A DNA stretch of 64,000 nt from Coriaria nepalensis. Taxonomy: Eukaryota; Streptophyta; Magnoliopsida; Cucurbitales; Coriariaceae. The notes under the pieces were generated by a model, which worked only from the letters and a program-made list of their open reading frames with translations, was not told the origin of the DNA and ran no database searches. Location of the stretch: NCBI GenBank assembly GCA_027186245.1, contig CP114498.1:2859501-2923500 (forward strand). Direction: 5' to 3'. Each line of letters opens with the position of its first letter. Positions within the stretch are counted from its first letter, which is position 1. Below are positions 1-11,901 of this stretch, one piece after another. The position numbers and the translations under genes are program-made.

Positions 1-3000
1 CTTGCGGTTCTGCAGGTAGTGGTTCCAATGTCTAATTTTGCGAATCCCAATCCCAATAAATCCATCGAGGTATTGCAATTTCTTAAGCTGGTTTGATCGC
101 TGTTGTTTATGATCTCAAACAAATGTGCATTATCACTGTTCTTACGGACCAAGTCTTGCTGTTTCCCTCTTTGTCAAAACCCTATTTACTTATTCATTTA
201 TTCTTTTAGGTGGCTCAACCTCCTAGCGATTCTGTTTCTAGTCTTAGTTTTAGCCCAAAGGCCAATCATCTGGTTGCGACTTCATGGGACAATCAGGTTT
301 GCTCAATTACTTTTAACGTTCTGTTTTCCTGCCTATTTTATCATATGCATCATATGGGATTTTATTGTTTGCACTTTTAGTTCCTAAAAAAAAATAAATA
401 AATAAATAAAAACTGCTTAATGTGTACTTTTTTGATTTAATCATTATGTAGGTAAGATGTTGGGAGATAATGCAAAATGCGGGTAATGTTGGCAGCACAC
501 CTAAGGCATCGATATCTCATGAGCACCCGGTATTGAAATATTTAAATAACTTGTACTTACTGACTCTTCTCATGCTGTTGATTCCAAATTTGCAATGATT
601 AAACAAACATTGTATCTTGTATGTTTGATTAGGTCTTGTGCTCGGCTTGGAAGGATGATGGGACAAACAAGTGAAAATGTGGCCTTTGTTGTCTGGTGGT
701 CAAGCTGTGACTGTTGCCATGCATGATGCTCCTGTTAAAGAGGTTGCTTGGATCTCGGAAATGAACCTCCTCGTCAGTGGAAGCTTGGACAAGACATTGA
801 AGTAAGCATGTGTTTTTTAGTTTTTTTACCAGCAACTGTCTTCGTTGTTTTTTTTCCTTGGGGGGGTTAAATTCTGGACAAATATATAATTGCTTTTTAA
901 TCTGTTTAGACAAATTTGTGGAAGGAACCTATCCTATTTAGATAAGTTTTATTGATATTTATGGGAGGTTACTTTTCATAGAATGCTTTTGTAGGCCAAT
1001 ACAATTGTTATACAGTTGGTGAAACTAGGTTTATTTTTATTTATTTATAGGTATTGGGATACAAGGCAGCAAAATCCAGTGCATACTCAACAACTCCCCG
1101 ATCGTTGTTATGCACTGGCAGTAAGATATCCACTGATGGTTGTTGGCACAGCGGATAGAAATCTTGTAGTGTTTAATTTGCAGAATCCTCAGGTAAGCTG
1201 ATACTTCCTCGGATTCTAGTAGATCAGGAAACCTATGCTATTAGATGCTGCAATTAAACCTTGAGTCTTGATAATTTGGTTCATAGAATTAAACATTAAA
1301 ACTTGAGATAATTGAAAATAAGAAATTTATATCTCGTATTATTGTTGTTTGCTGAAATTCATTTACTTCTGGAATAGGCTGAATATAAAAGAATTGTATC
1401 ACCCCTCAAGTACCAGACAAGATGTGTCGCTGCCTTCCCTGACCAGCAAGGATTCCTGGTATGCATACACTAATGTGTTCAGTGCCTTCACCATAGAATT
1501 TCTAGTTGCTATGTGTTACCATTTTAATCATCTTCCAATTTTAGTTCCAAAACATAATTTGCTTCTAAGTATATAGTAGAAGAATATTGTGATTTAACAT
1601 TATGTCAAACGTTCGATATGTCTTTATGTGGTGTTTATATTTGCAAGTTATGTCATAGCGATTTATGCTTCAAATAATATCTCTTCTCATCATCAATCTT
1701 ATGGCTATGGTAGCATTTTTATTTTCCGACACTCTACTTGTGATTTTTCTAAATCTCCACCCCTTCCCCCCCCCCCCCCCCCCCTCCTTCACATATTGTT
1801 ATCTATAACTGCCTCATCTCTCTAGGTTGGCTCGATAGAGGGAAGGGTTGGTGTTCATCATCTGGATGACTCTCAACAAAGTAAAAACTTTACTTTCAAA
1901 TGCCACAGGGATGGATCAGAGATATATTCTGTCAACTCTTTAAACTTCCATCCGGTAGGATTATCTATAATTCTATAATGACTTATTCTCTCTCAACTAT
2001 TATTCTCGAATTTTTGTCAGATCATAGAAATTATTCTATAATTTTAAAAAATAATTGTGTATAAGGATAGTTGGACAAAACTTCTGCATTTATCATTAGT
2101 TTTTGTACTGAAAAGTCATCGCACTGATATTCAGTAGATTTATAGAGTTATATAATTTAATGCACTAGGATATCATTTGAACTGGATGCATTTTCCCAAC
2201 ACTTTATGGAAGTTGTGGAGAATAGTAGTTACCATTGATAGAACTAAAATGCATTGCTGGAATTAAATAGAATGGAATTGCTCATTTACAGATTTGATGG
2301 AAATTTTGATTATGAGATCCCTATTTGACTATTTCTGTATCTTGATATACTCAGTGCTAAGCGCTTGGATCTTATTTTTCTGTCCTCTTTTTCAGGTACA
2401 TCACACTTTTGCAACTGCTGGATCTGATGGCACTTTTAATTTCTGGGACAAGGACAGCAAACAGATGCTCAAGGTATCTTTGGATCTCTTTAATTTCCGG
2501 ATAGATCACAATGGTTTTCTTAATCTGAATGAACTATCACTAATATAATCTTCCATTTCAGGCCATGTCAAGGTGCAGTCAACCCATACCTTGTGCTGCC
2601 TTCAACCATGATGGTTCCATATATGCTTACTCAGTACGTCTCTTTTTCAATATGTCCCAAACAAGAATGCATAGTCCCCAAAAAAAATCCGGCCTTGTGC
2701 TATAGAAAGTTAACCAATTATTCTAGTTGACTGTCAAAAGGGTTCATATAGCAGCAGAATAATATGACTTTGACATCGGCCGACTAAAATACATTTCTGA
2801 AAATTTGAATTGAATACAAAAATTGGGTGGAAAAGAGCCTTGATTTTGTTCGAATTATAATTCAAGACATTAATGTTTCACTCCCCATTCATAGGTGAGT
2901 TATGACTGGAGTAAAGGTGCAGAAAATCACAACCCAGCAACAGCTAAATCCTACATTTACCTACATTTGCTGCAGGTAAATACATCAACAATCATCAATG

Positions 3001-3103
3001 TATACAACTTTGTATTTTACATGTTCTAACTTTCCTATAATTATGGTCGTAGGAATCGGAGGTTAAAGGCAAGCCTCGAGCTGGAGCAGGTGGCAGAAAG
3101 TGA
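1..3103 (+). CDS. RAE1: RAE1-like mRNA export factor (WD40 protein), frame broken in exon 4
   Basis: Spliced gene for the WD40 beta-propeller nucleoporin RAE1, which works at the nuclear pore in mRNA export and mitotic spindle checkpoint. Exons by eye: ~28-69, 210-296, 452-529, 633-801, 1051-1192, 1378-1458, 1826-1954, 2396-2473, 2562-2633, 2895-2975, 3053-3103, all with GT-AG borders and matching phases except one. The conserved order is visible: PNPNKSIEVAQPPSDS at the N-terminus, VATSWDNQ, TRCVAAFPDQQGF, HHLDDSQQ, AGSDGTFNFWDKDSK, YDWSKGAENHNPATAK and the C-terminal ESEVKGKPR. The likely start is the ATG at 28 (MSNFANPNPNK), but the gene may begin outside the window. In exon 4 the segment between DDG and KQVKMWPL is shortened: about 25 nt are missing near 661-666, putting a TGA in frame at 676-678. 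Family: sure. Whether this copy is dead or the gap is an assembly error: unknown. Confidence 0.88.
1766..1784. repeat. 19-nt poly-C run in an intron
   Basis: Nineteen consecutive C residues lie in the RAE1 intron between the exons ending at 1458 and starting at 1826, within a pyrimidine-rich stretch about 40 bases upstream of the acceptor. Long G/C homopolymers are rare in such AT-rich sequence and are prone to sequencing error. Confidence 0.9.
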
Positions 3104-4900
3104 GGATGTTCGTTATGGTTTTAAGAAAAAAGAGCATCATGTATTAATGCTTGTCTGATCTCCTCTTCCTTTGTCAATCACTCATACATCAACTCCACTT
3201 GATCCTTATTCTTGTGTGTAGAAATCTAGGTTAGGGAAGAGTCTCAAATCATCCAAAACATGTCAGCGTTGTTAGTTTAGATCAGAAACAGCCATGCTAT
3301 GTTGAAATGAATGAGATTGGTTAAGACTTTTTTCTATTCAGCAACCCTTTTTTTTTTTTATCCAAAATAAGATATACATTATTTTTAATATGGCTCTTTG
3401 CGTTATGAAATCATGACCCTTTTAATTCGAGAAAGAAAGAAAGTTAGATTAGTAATAAAAAAAAAACCTTAATTATGTACTTATCAAGTTGGACTGACCT
3501 CCATAACTATATTTTAAAATTATTTTTAACTTAATGACTGAATGATTAACATTAACTCACCATGTGTCTTTACCATAAAGGTAGACATTAGATTACTACA
3601 GTAGAAATGCATACATCAACAACTACATTATGAACTCATTAAGTTAAATAATTAATGGTAATTTTTAAATTACCATTAGGGAACTTTATTGATTAAAAGA
3701 CAACATACCCTTTTGTGTATTAAATAAAGTAAAGTATTATGTAGTGGGGTTGATACATGACTGGGTCCTCAAATTATGTGTATATTCATATGTCCTTTCA
3801 TTGTATTAATTAGATTATTAACCTTATGAAACACCTCTTTGTAATTTGTTCTTATCACTATATTATGAAACCTTATGATAGAGATAGATAGATAGATAGA
3901 TGAATAAGTGATATATATATATATTCTAATTACTAAACAGAGAACTAGATGAGTGTAGTGTATTTTCGATATTATACCGTCTCTCTTGTACACTGAAGAG
4001 CCAAATGCAATAGATGAATGATTTTGGAAGCTTTTCAGAGCTCTAAGTTTTATGTAAAACTACTCATACATAAGAAGAGATAACTACTATATATTATACA
4101 TATATTACATACCGTATCTATTTTGTTATATAGTAAACACAAAAACATACGTACATTTATGTATATATAGTCTCTAGTATAGATATGGTCAAAGAGAGGA
4201 GTGATCAACTACAAACATAAAACATGGATCGATTTATGTCTTCGAAATTCGTGCAATAGAATATTGATAATTAGCTAATAATTTATTAATTAATATAGTG
4301 GGATATGATCAAATTTATGTGCCGAGAATATATGATGTGAGCCATCGTCCGTATGTCTAATTATGACATACACGTACAATGTTAGACATATATGGTCATC
4401 GAAATCAACTAAGGGAATTTATGAGAGTAAATGGAATTAAAATAAATAATATTTTTTTTTACTTTATTTAATTTTATTAAAATTATTTTTATTCTTTTAG
4501 TATTTAATTTGAAGAATGACTTAATTTTTTAAACTATATATTTTTTTAGTGAAATAAAATACTTATTTATTTGTAGAGTATTTTATATTATATTTAAATT
4601 TTGATGGATTCATAATTAATTTTCAAAAGTTTTCTTCACTTACTATTCAAAACCTTTTTAAATGGGGAATCTAAATCGATTTTATTATTCGATCGTTATA
4701 ATTCCAAACGATTTTTATTAAAATATTGATTTCATTTTCTTCATTCTCATTCTTTAATCTATTATATTTCATCTTCAAAAATCGAACCTAGTACTCCCTA
4801 AATATTCCAGTTTAATAAGAACTCATTAATATGTAACTGGTTGTTTGACTAGTGAAGGATCCAAGTCATATGTGAGATCTATTTTGAGGTTTCAAGTTCA
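3104..4900. other. RAE1 3' region and AT-rich intergenic DNA
   Basis: The first 250 bases are probably RAE1 3' untranslated sequence. The rest is AT-rich, with a short GATA microsatellite near 3882-3902 and no coding signal I can support on either strand. Confidence 0.5.
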
Positions 4901-4914
4901 ATACTACATAGTGG

Positions 4915-5460
4915 AGTTGAATATCGGGTCGGATCCAACCTGATTGCTACATATATCCAATAATTTGATCGTATTAGATCTGCATAGGATATCTGATCAG
5001 ATTTGCATAGGATCAGATCAAATAGTAGGATATCTTATCTTGAGGGGTGCGATGCAGATCAGAGGCGAAGGGCGGAGGGAGGGTAGAGAGTATATGTGGA
5101 GAGGAGAGGGGAGGGGTGCAACAAATCTTACCGGGAGGGAGGGCGTTGGATGGAGACAGATCTTACCAGAAGGGAGGACGTCGAGCGGCAACAGATGGGC
5201 AAGAGTCGTCTCGTGTATGGCTGTGTCGAGCATTGAGCATTGGGCATCGATCGAATGTTGAAGGAGGGAGGGAGGGATGCGTGGGTGGGAGTCTTCTTCG
5301 TTTTATTTATTTATTTATTTTTTAAGGAAAACAACATGTTGAATGCTCGAAAAAAGTGGTTAGATTGGGTACCCAATCTAACTAACTTTTGACAGGTGCT
5401 TAACCGACCCGTATTCGACTCAATCTAACGGATCAGGTCAGGTAAGGGTATTTTGATCAT
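4915..5460. repeat. dispersed repeat, probable non-autonomous hAT-like element
   Basis: The segment opens with a GGGTCGGATCC-type motif (about 4927), holds a strongly purine-rich core of GGGAGG/GAGGGG blocks (about 5060-5290) and closes with an AT-rich tail and a GGATCAGGTCAGGT motif. The same order (purine-rich core, ACATGT, GGATCGGAT-like terminal motif) recurs at 24360-24920 inside a decayed hAT element. The open frames here are by-products of purine bias, so I do not call genes. Confidence 0.45.
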
Positions 5461-5466
5461 CCATAT

Positions 5467-6152
5467 TAGGGTTGAGCAAAATTTTGATTTTTGGTAAAAC
5501 CAAACTCAAATCGACTGAAACTAAAACCACAACCGACTCGGATCTTCACATATTTAGCTATAAAAATCGGCCGAAACTGGTCGATTTATTTTTTCATTTC
5601 TACTTGATTGTACTATGATATATGTACTTGATTAGCATGTAGTAATATTATGATATATGTGATTTTTATATTATTTAATAATTTATTTTATAGATTTAAC
5701 TTCATTTAATATCATTTTTGAAGAAAATTCGATATTATAATGACTAGAAATGTTTTACTTCAATATCATAATCAAAATAATATTCAAATATATCATAAAT
5801 TCATAATTCATCAACTCAATATCATCTAAATGTATATAAAGCAAGTCAAATGATTTTTGGTATTAAACACAGAAAATAATCAACTTATCACATATCAATT
5901 TATAAATAATTTTACTTAAATAAGAGTTGTCAAGTTTATATAAATACGATTAACATTAAGAGATAAATTGAGGGTTGGAGTTAGGGTTAAAATTATAATT
6001 TAAAAAAATTGATATTTTAATTGATACACCGAAACTAACCAAAACATAAAACTGACCAAAAAATCGACAATGAAAATTTAACTAAATAAATCAACCGAAA
6101 ATTATCAGTTTTGATTGATTTCGATCGGTACAATATTTTGTACTCGCCCCTA
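5467..6152. mobile_element. non-autonomous hAT element (MITE-like), 686 bp
   Basis: The left end reads TAGGGTTGAGCAAAATTTTG and the inverse of the right end reads TAGGGGCGAGTACAAAATAT, a terminal inverted repeat typical of hAT elements. The flanking 8-mers are ATCCATAT (5459-5466) and CTCCCTAT (6153-6160), matching at 6 of 8 positions, as expected for a decayed hAT target-site duplication. The interior is AT-rich, has CCGAAACT-like motifs near both ends and no coding capacity. Confidence 0.7.
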
Positions 6153-6441
6153 CTCCCTATTGCATGAGGTATTTCTTGATTCGAGCCATTAATCAATCTT
6201 TGAAAAGGTAAATGTAATACCCTTAAGGTTTTTGCACATGTATTAGCATTTAATTTGCATGTTGATATTAGTGTAACATATACGCATTATCTTAATTCTC
6301 AATAACCCTTGAAAAAAAATTTATAACAATAATAAATAAATAAATAAATAAATAAAAGAGGAAAAGGATCTACAAATTTAGTGGGGGCCCCACTGCTGAA
6401 TATAATAAGTGAACAGCACTGCGAAAGGCGGCAGAAGCTGC

Positions 6442-6450
6442 TTTTATAAA
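6442..6450 (+). promoter_or_regulatory. probable TATA box of the ERF gene
   Basis: TTTTATAAA lies about 130 bases before the ATG at 6579 and is followed by a CT-rich leader, the usual plant layout. Confidence 0.5.
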
Positions 6451-6578
6451 TCTCCTCTTTCTTCTCTTCGCTTCTTCTTCTACTCATATCAATCACACCC
6501 AAAAAAAATCCAATTTCTGTTTTTTTTTTCCTTCTTGTCTGCAGCTCAAAAGGTTGAAAATTTTCTCTCTCCACCGTG

Positions 6579-7259
6579 ATGGCTCGGCCCCAACAGCGGT
6601 ACCGCGGCGTCCGACAACGGCATTGGGGCTCTTGGGTGTCCGAAATCCGACACCCACTCCTGTAATTCATCAAATCATAATTCTTTTTCATTTAATTCTG
6701 TTCTGTTCCATCTCATTGCTAACTCTATTCTAATAAATTATGTTTAATGGTGCTTATCAGAAAGACAAGAATATGGCTCGGCACATTTGAAACAGCAGAA
6801 GACGCGGCGAGGGCTTACGATGAAGCAGCGAGACTTATGTGTTGTCCGAAAGAACGTACCAATTTCTCTTACACATCATCGCCGACAAGCAAGCTTCTGT
6901 CGGCTACTTTGACGGAGAAATTACAGAAATGCCACTTGACCTCGCTCAAACTGACCAAGAAAAATGCTGCTAATAACGTTAATGATCAGCATCAGAAAAC
7001 ACAGACGTTTAAGCAAACTATGAATAATTGTAATTATTCCATGAGTAATTACGAAAATTCCGGGACTAGATCGTCGGGCGACGGTGTTATTGGTGTTGTC
7101 GGATGGCCGGAGAAGAAGATTGAAGCCGGAGATATGATCATGAGGTGGCCGGAGAGTAACTGTAGTGAGCAATTTTTGCAGCCGCTAGAAGATGATAACA
7201 TAGAGCAGATGATACAAGAGTTGCTTGATCTTGGGTCTTCTATCGAGCTTAATTACTAA
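6579..7259 (+). CDS. ERF003: AP2/ERF transcription factor, ERF003-like
   Basis: Two exons, 6579-6661 and 6761-7259, encode 193 residues. Exon 1 begins [19 protein letters not shown] and gives the first half of the AP2 domain. The intron interrupts the domain after HPLL, and exon 2 resumes with [20 protein letters not shown], the classic AP2 core. This intron position and the [16 protein letters not shown] wording are those of the SHINE/ERF003 branch of group V ERFs, which bind GCC-box DNA and regulate ethylene, cuticle and root programmes. After the domain the family motif [15 protein letters not shown] and the acidic tail [18 protein letters not shown] are kept. The AP2 C-terminal end reads [11 protein letters not shown] where the family usually has LMCGPRARTNF, a local divergence. 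Nuclear location is inferred from family. The gene looks intact. Confidence 0.92.
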
Positions 7260-8520
7260 TTAAAACTTTTTTGATACGATATTATGAGAAAATTATTAAT
7301 TAATTTAGTACTATCTGCAGATTAAGTAGTGATTATTGTACGTCATATATGCAAATTGGTATCAATTTGCATTTTGTAACATCTTCTAGTTTACTATATA
7401 TATCTAGTAATTAATATCATGCAGATTATAGTCAATTAGTGGTCTTAATTTTACTTACTACTTGATATTACTCGCCAATGATGGGCATGGTGATCACAAT
7501 TTTGTAACGCGGGGTGAATATAGAAAAAAGAAAAAAGGGTGGGGAAGAAAAAAAAAATGTAGACCAATGAAAAATAAGACGAAAAATAAGATTTCATTAT
7601 TTCATATATAATTGATTGATCAAATAGTTGTTTATCTTGTTCAAATTGATTTAAGGAATTAATATCTGATATAATGGACCGATATTATAATAATATGATA
7701 TATTTGATCATTAATAAATAGATAATAAATTTTATTTAAAAATAATTTAAAAAATTATATATAAATATGAATAACAGATCTAATTCGATTTGATTTAATT
7801 TGACTAAATGCATCCAGATATTCGACAATTTCAGTCGGATCGAAACCGGAAGGATTGGATTGGATAAGATATTTTTTATCATCCCTATATATAAGATGAA
7901 GTGAATTTTGACAAAACTTAAAAAGGAACATTATTCTATCGGTGTTTAATCCGACAATTGACTTGACAGTACTCTTGTTATCCATCCAGCTTAGATCCTT
8001 CCAGGCTTCGATAATCTCTTTATAGAAAGCAGATCACTTTTTGACCCACGTACCTCGCTGTTCCTACCTTAATTTTCCACTTTTATTCTAATATAATATC
8101 TATAAACCTAAGCATTTTACCTAAAATTTTGACGAATATTGTTTATATAGATGGAAGCGAAATGGGATGTCGGATTATGTCCATACCATAATGTCGTTAT
8201 AAAAAGTTAGAATCCCCTTCGAAGTTCTATCCTTCTTCTCCATTCCTTCACATGGACACATATGCATGTTAGATCGTATTTACATATTTTTAAGCTCCAC
8301 ACGTTAATGAAGAAGATCTTGGAAGAAGATCATATAACAAACTTCAGAGGGGAAAAAATAAATCATCAAGAAGATTGTATCTCAATCAAGATCTTTCTCT
8401 GATATATGAGAATGAGTTCCAAGGTAAATGGACTTACATGATTGTTCTTTTTCAGCTAGTTTTTAGAGTCAAAAAAGTTGCTTACGCCTCCTTAGTTTTA
8501 TTTTAACTTGGCCTAAGACC
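7260..8520. other. intergenic, with one transposon-end-like segment
   Basis: AT-rich sequence. At about 7770-7890 a GTCGGATCG / GGATTGGATAAG / TTTTTTATCATCCCTA series resembles the terminal part of the hAT-like repeats at 24880-24920. I see no gene. Confidence 0.4.
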
Positions 8521-8527
8521 TAATAAA

Positions 8528-9489
8528 TTATAATTTGGTCAAAGGCCCCAACAAAGCAAGTGCCGGCTTCACATCGACCGACCGAACAGGTTCAGTTCCT
8601 CTTAAGGACACTCCAAGCTCAAGAGGAACAAGAGAGATAAGTGAGTGAAGAACATCTGTTATTGACGGCCTATAACTCGGTTCTGGTTGTACACATAGTA
8701 CCGCAACTGCCGCGACCTGTTTAACGATAAAGGAAAAAAAAAAAGTCTTATTTATTCAATATAAATAACAGATATCGATTCATGTGTTCAGTTAATAGTC
8801 GGGATTTGGTTTTAGCAAATTACTTGATATAGGTGCTTTAAATCCATCGTGTTCTTTATCACAGGATCGACTATGTTCGGAAGCTTCGATCTGTCACTTA
8901 GCTGACTCGCCTGCATACATATCAAAATTGTTAATTTCTATACTAGAATACATTTTGCATAAACTTCAATCTATTTAAACGCTAATTTCCAATATTCAAC
9001 CAAATGGACCGACCCTAAGAACGATGTAAATTACCCATGAAGCAAGTGACTGTGATCGATCCGGTCCGGTCTTTCCTACAGGTTTTTCTCCCATTAGAAG
9101 CTTCATAAGAACAACTCCAAAAGCATAGACATCACTTTTATCAGTTAATTTACCTAAGAATTTAAGATGCAATATAATCTCCATGTTAGAAAACCAGTAC
9201 TAACTCAAACTTAAAAGACTTGCAGTAAAAACACGTTCCCAACAGCTTTATATTCTTGTTTTGGGTTCCCAATGTCACGGAAAGACCGAAATCCGAAAGC
9301 TGAAACGATAAAAAAAACTTTGTATTACGGAAAAACCGAACACACTGCAGCTTATATATAGTATCAGGTATGTATAGAACTCACCTTGGCATTATAGTTA
9401 GAATCGAGAAGAATATTCGACGACCTAAGATCTCTATGGATAACTGGCTGATTGCAGCTCTCGTGAAGATACTCCAATCCTCTAACACA
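8528..9489 (-). pseudogene. truncated receptor-like protein kinase (At1g80640/At2g25220-like) relic
   Basis: Reading leftward, exon-like blocks encode the C-lobe of a plant receptor-like kinase: 9489-9385 ([20 protein letters not shown], catalytic loop [12 protein letters not shown]), 9299-9230 (LSDFGLSVTLGTQNKN, the DFG motif), 9172-9035 ([15 protein letters not shown]), 8910-8824 ([16 protein letters not shown], 29 codons) and 8716-8528 ([17 protein letters not shown] to a TAA, 63 codons). Splice borders are mostly intact. However, the activation segment that should read GTLGYVAPEYLL is scrambled with stops near 9165-9230, so the APE motif is lost. No N-lobe, transmembrane or extracellular coding is seen to the right. 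Such a protein could not be an active kinase. Family placement by wording is good; the exact paralogue is not certain. Confidence 0.8.
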
Positions 9490-10861
9490 ACATCCAAAAC
9501 CGTAATTATTTTTTGAGTAACTGACAAATGAACCGGCTTCTATTCACCGCACCAAATCAAAACACAATTAAGAGGGACAAACATGCCTCGAGCTCCACAA
9601 CTACAGGAATGTTTTGTGGTGGTCCCTACCTACTTGTTTAATGAAACAAATTTGTTGTATGATAAGATCCAAACTTAAGTATAGTTATACGATTATGAAC
9701 ATAAACTTATCACTTAAGCTTATATCTAAATCCACATTACCATACCATGATAGTAATATTGACGGTTCTCGGAGGTTGATGTGTAAAAATATAAGTATAT
9801 TTTTATCACTTATTTTAATATGAGAATTTAGATTGAAATTACTTTTAATTATTTGAAAGATTAGGTTATTTATTTATTTTAAATAATTAATAAAAATAAA
9901 TACACATAAAATTACACTTACTTTTTGTACATGAACTACTTGAAATATCGACTTGTTTTGTTTATCCATAACTTCTTAAATATCAAGAGTAATAATAAGG
10001 CTAAATTAGTGTTTTTTCAAAATATTTTATTTTTATCCTTAAGAGTTAAATTTATGAAAATAAAGTTTTAAAATAACTTCTAAATTTTATAAATAATAAA
10101 ATTAATAATAGTACATAAAAATGATCAATAACATTATTAAATGATTGTTGAAGTGATTATTATTGAGATTAAGATAATAAAGAATGAAAAAATAATAGTA
10201 AAAACAATCAATTTAATTAAAATTAAAAATTAATTTACAGAAAAAAAAAATTTAATATTATTTAGATAATATGAGATATTTTAATTTTAATATTTTAATT
10301 TTAAATATTATCTCTCAATTCTATAACTATAATATTATTTAAAAGAGCAAAATCGAATATTGAAATAAATAATGAATTTCCATTATTCCAAGGTCACAAA
10401 TGAGAAAGTGCATATAAAAGGGAGAAACATGCAAAGAACAAAAGCCATGCAATTTGTGCTTAGCTGCAAAATTGCATTAAAAGCTCTGTTTTCTGTCAAA
10501 TCCACACTCGAGTCTCTTCCGTTCCATGCGGGCATGCAGCAAGAAGTAACACAACCTTCCTTGCCACTTAATTTCAATCTTAAGCTCTACTCTACAAGAA
10601 GTCAACCTAGTCAATAACACAAGAAACCAGCGAGAGGGAGAGATGAAGAAAAAAGAAAAATCTAGAGAGAGAAGTTTTATGCATGCAAAGCAGCTACGTA
10701 CATATTGAAGTTCGCAAATTTGAAGCTGCGTGCCTTACTTCCTATCCTCTAGTATTTACTGATGTCCTTAAATGCATAGTCTGAATTAAAAGCACTACAA
10801 GATCATTACATACACGTTCTAAGATCAGAACTGTGAAAGAAGAAAGTGAGAACAAGGAGAA
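9490..10861. other. intergenic, nothing recognised
   Basis: AT-rich, with long A/T-only stretches at 9840-10340. The short open frames at 10372-10617 on both strands have no recognisable content and overlap each other. Confidence 0.4.
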
Positions 10862-11901
10862 GAGAATCAGGGAGAAATTAAGGCAAGAATAGTAATAGTT
10901 ACACTTTTCTCACTACTCTTAATCACGAAAGCGCTATCATCAGAACCCATTAACACCCAAGAAGAAGAACAAAAGAGAAGTGCAAGCAACAGAAACAGAA
11001 ACATAGGCGGAAACAGAGGAAGAAACAGAAGAGGAGGAGGAGGAGGAAACAGAGAAAAAAACAGAGGAGGAAGAGGGTGTGACCCATTATTCCGATTCTT
11101 ATTCGAAACATGTAGCCAATGGCCTTTCCCTATTTGCTCAACTTCCCCCGAGAACCCTTTTGCTCTACCTCCGCCTCCTCCACCGCCTCTAGTCATTCTT
11201 TCGCCGCCCATAATCACTCTTCCTCCCTCACCTCTTCCCCCTCTTCCACCACCAGCCCTTGTTCTCTCTCCTCCACCTTCTCCACCGCCTCCTTCCCCTC
11301 CATCACCATTTGCCCCATCTCCTCCACCACCGGATGTTTCGCCGCCGCTGCCACTCCTCCTTCCGCCACCAATATTTCCACCTCCATTAGTACCTTCTCC
11401 GCCTCCGCTTCCATGGATATCACCCCCTAACGCGCCGCCTCTCCCTATATCTTCTCAGCCGCCACCACCTTTTCTAGACTTTTCACTTACTCCTCCAGTT
11501 CAAATTACACCGGCTCCACCGCTTGTTCCACTATTTTATGCACCTCCTTTTCCTCCCTTGCAGTTTCCTCCGCCTCCACCCTTACTACCCTTTTCATTTC
11601 AACCGCCGATCATATCAACTCCAACAGAGCCAGGAACGGGTTCAAGTCAGTCTCCACCATTGATTCCTAATATAAACTGTATTTACGCCGCCATCGCCGG
11701 AGCCAAATACTCCACCTTTTAACATGCCTTCGATAGAGTTTCCGCCGTCGTTTCCTGTTGGTCTACAAGAACCGTTCCCGCTTCCTTCTTCTGTCTTCAC
11801 CGCCAGCGCCGGATCTTGGTAGTCCTGAGCCATTTGAGCCACTTCCGACTGCACCTCCTTTTGATGATTCACCTCCATCGATAAGCAAAATCCTCCTCTA
11901 G
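10862..11901 (+). pseudogene. secreted proline-rich (extensin-like) protein, no start codon and two frameshifts
   Basis: One frame is open from 10850 to the TAA at 11720-11722 (about 287 codons) and contains no ATG. It reads a hydrophobic segment (RIVIVTLFSLLLITKALSS) that looks like a signal peptide. A basic N/R/G-rich stretch follows, then a short cysteine block (CDPLFRFLFETCSQWPFPIC). Next come about 170 residues dominated by PPP and SPP motifs. Proline-rich coding then continues in a second frame (FTPPSPEPNTPPFNMPS, stop at 11820) and a third (PPAPDLGSPEPFEPLP, stop TAG at 11899-11901). The frame changes therefore fall near 11690 and 11800. The simplest reading is a cell-wall proline-rich protein gene that lost its start and took two indels. 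An unrecognised upstream exon could supply the start. I do not know the family member. Confidence 0.6.

Noticed and set aside
5047..5325. Overlapping open frames in the purine-rich block on both strands
   Set aside because: They come from strand-biased GGGAGG repeats with few stops and recur in a transposon-like repeat at 24360-24740.
11119..11430. Ser/Thr-rich open frame (plus) and a Glu/Val-rich one (minus, 11214-11423)
   Set aside because: Both are shadow frames of the proline-rich reading frame, which alone has a signal peptide and continuous PPP/SPP coding.
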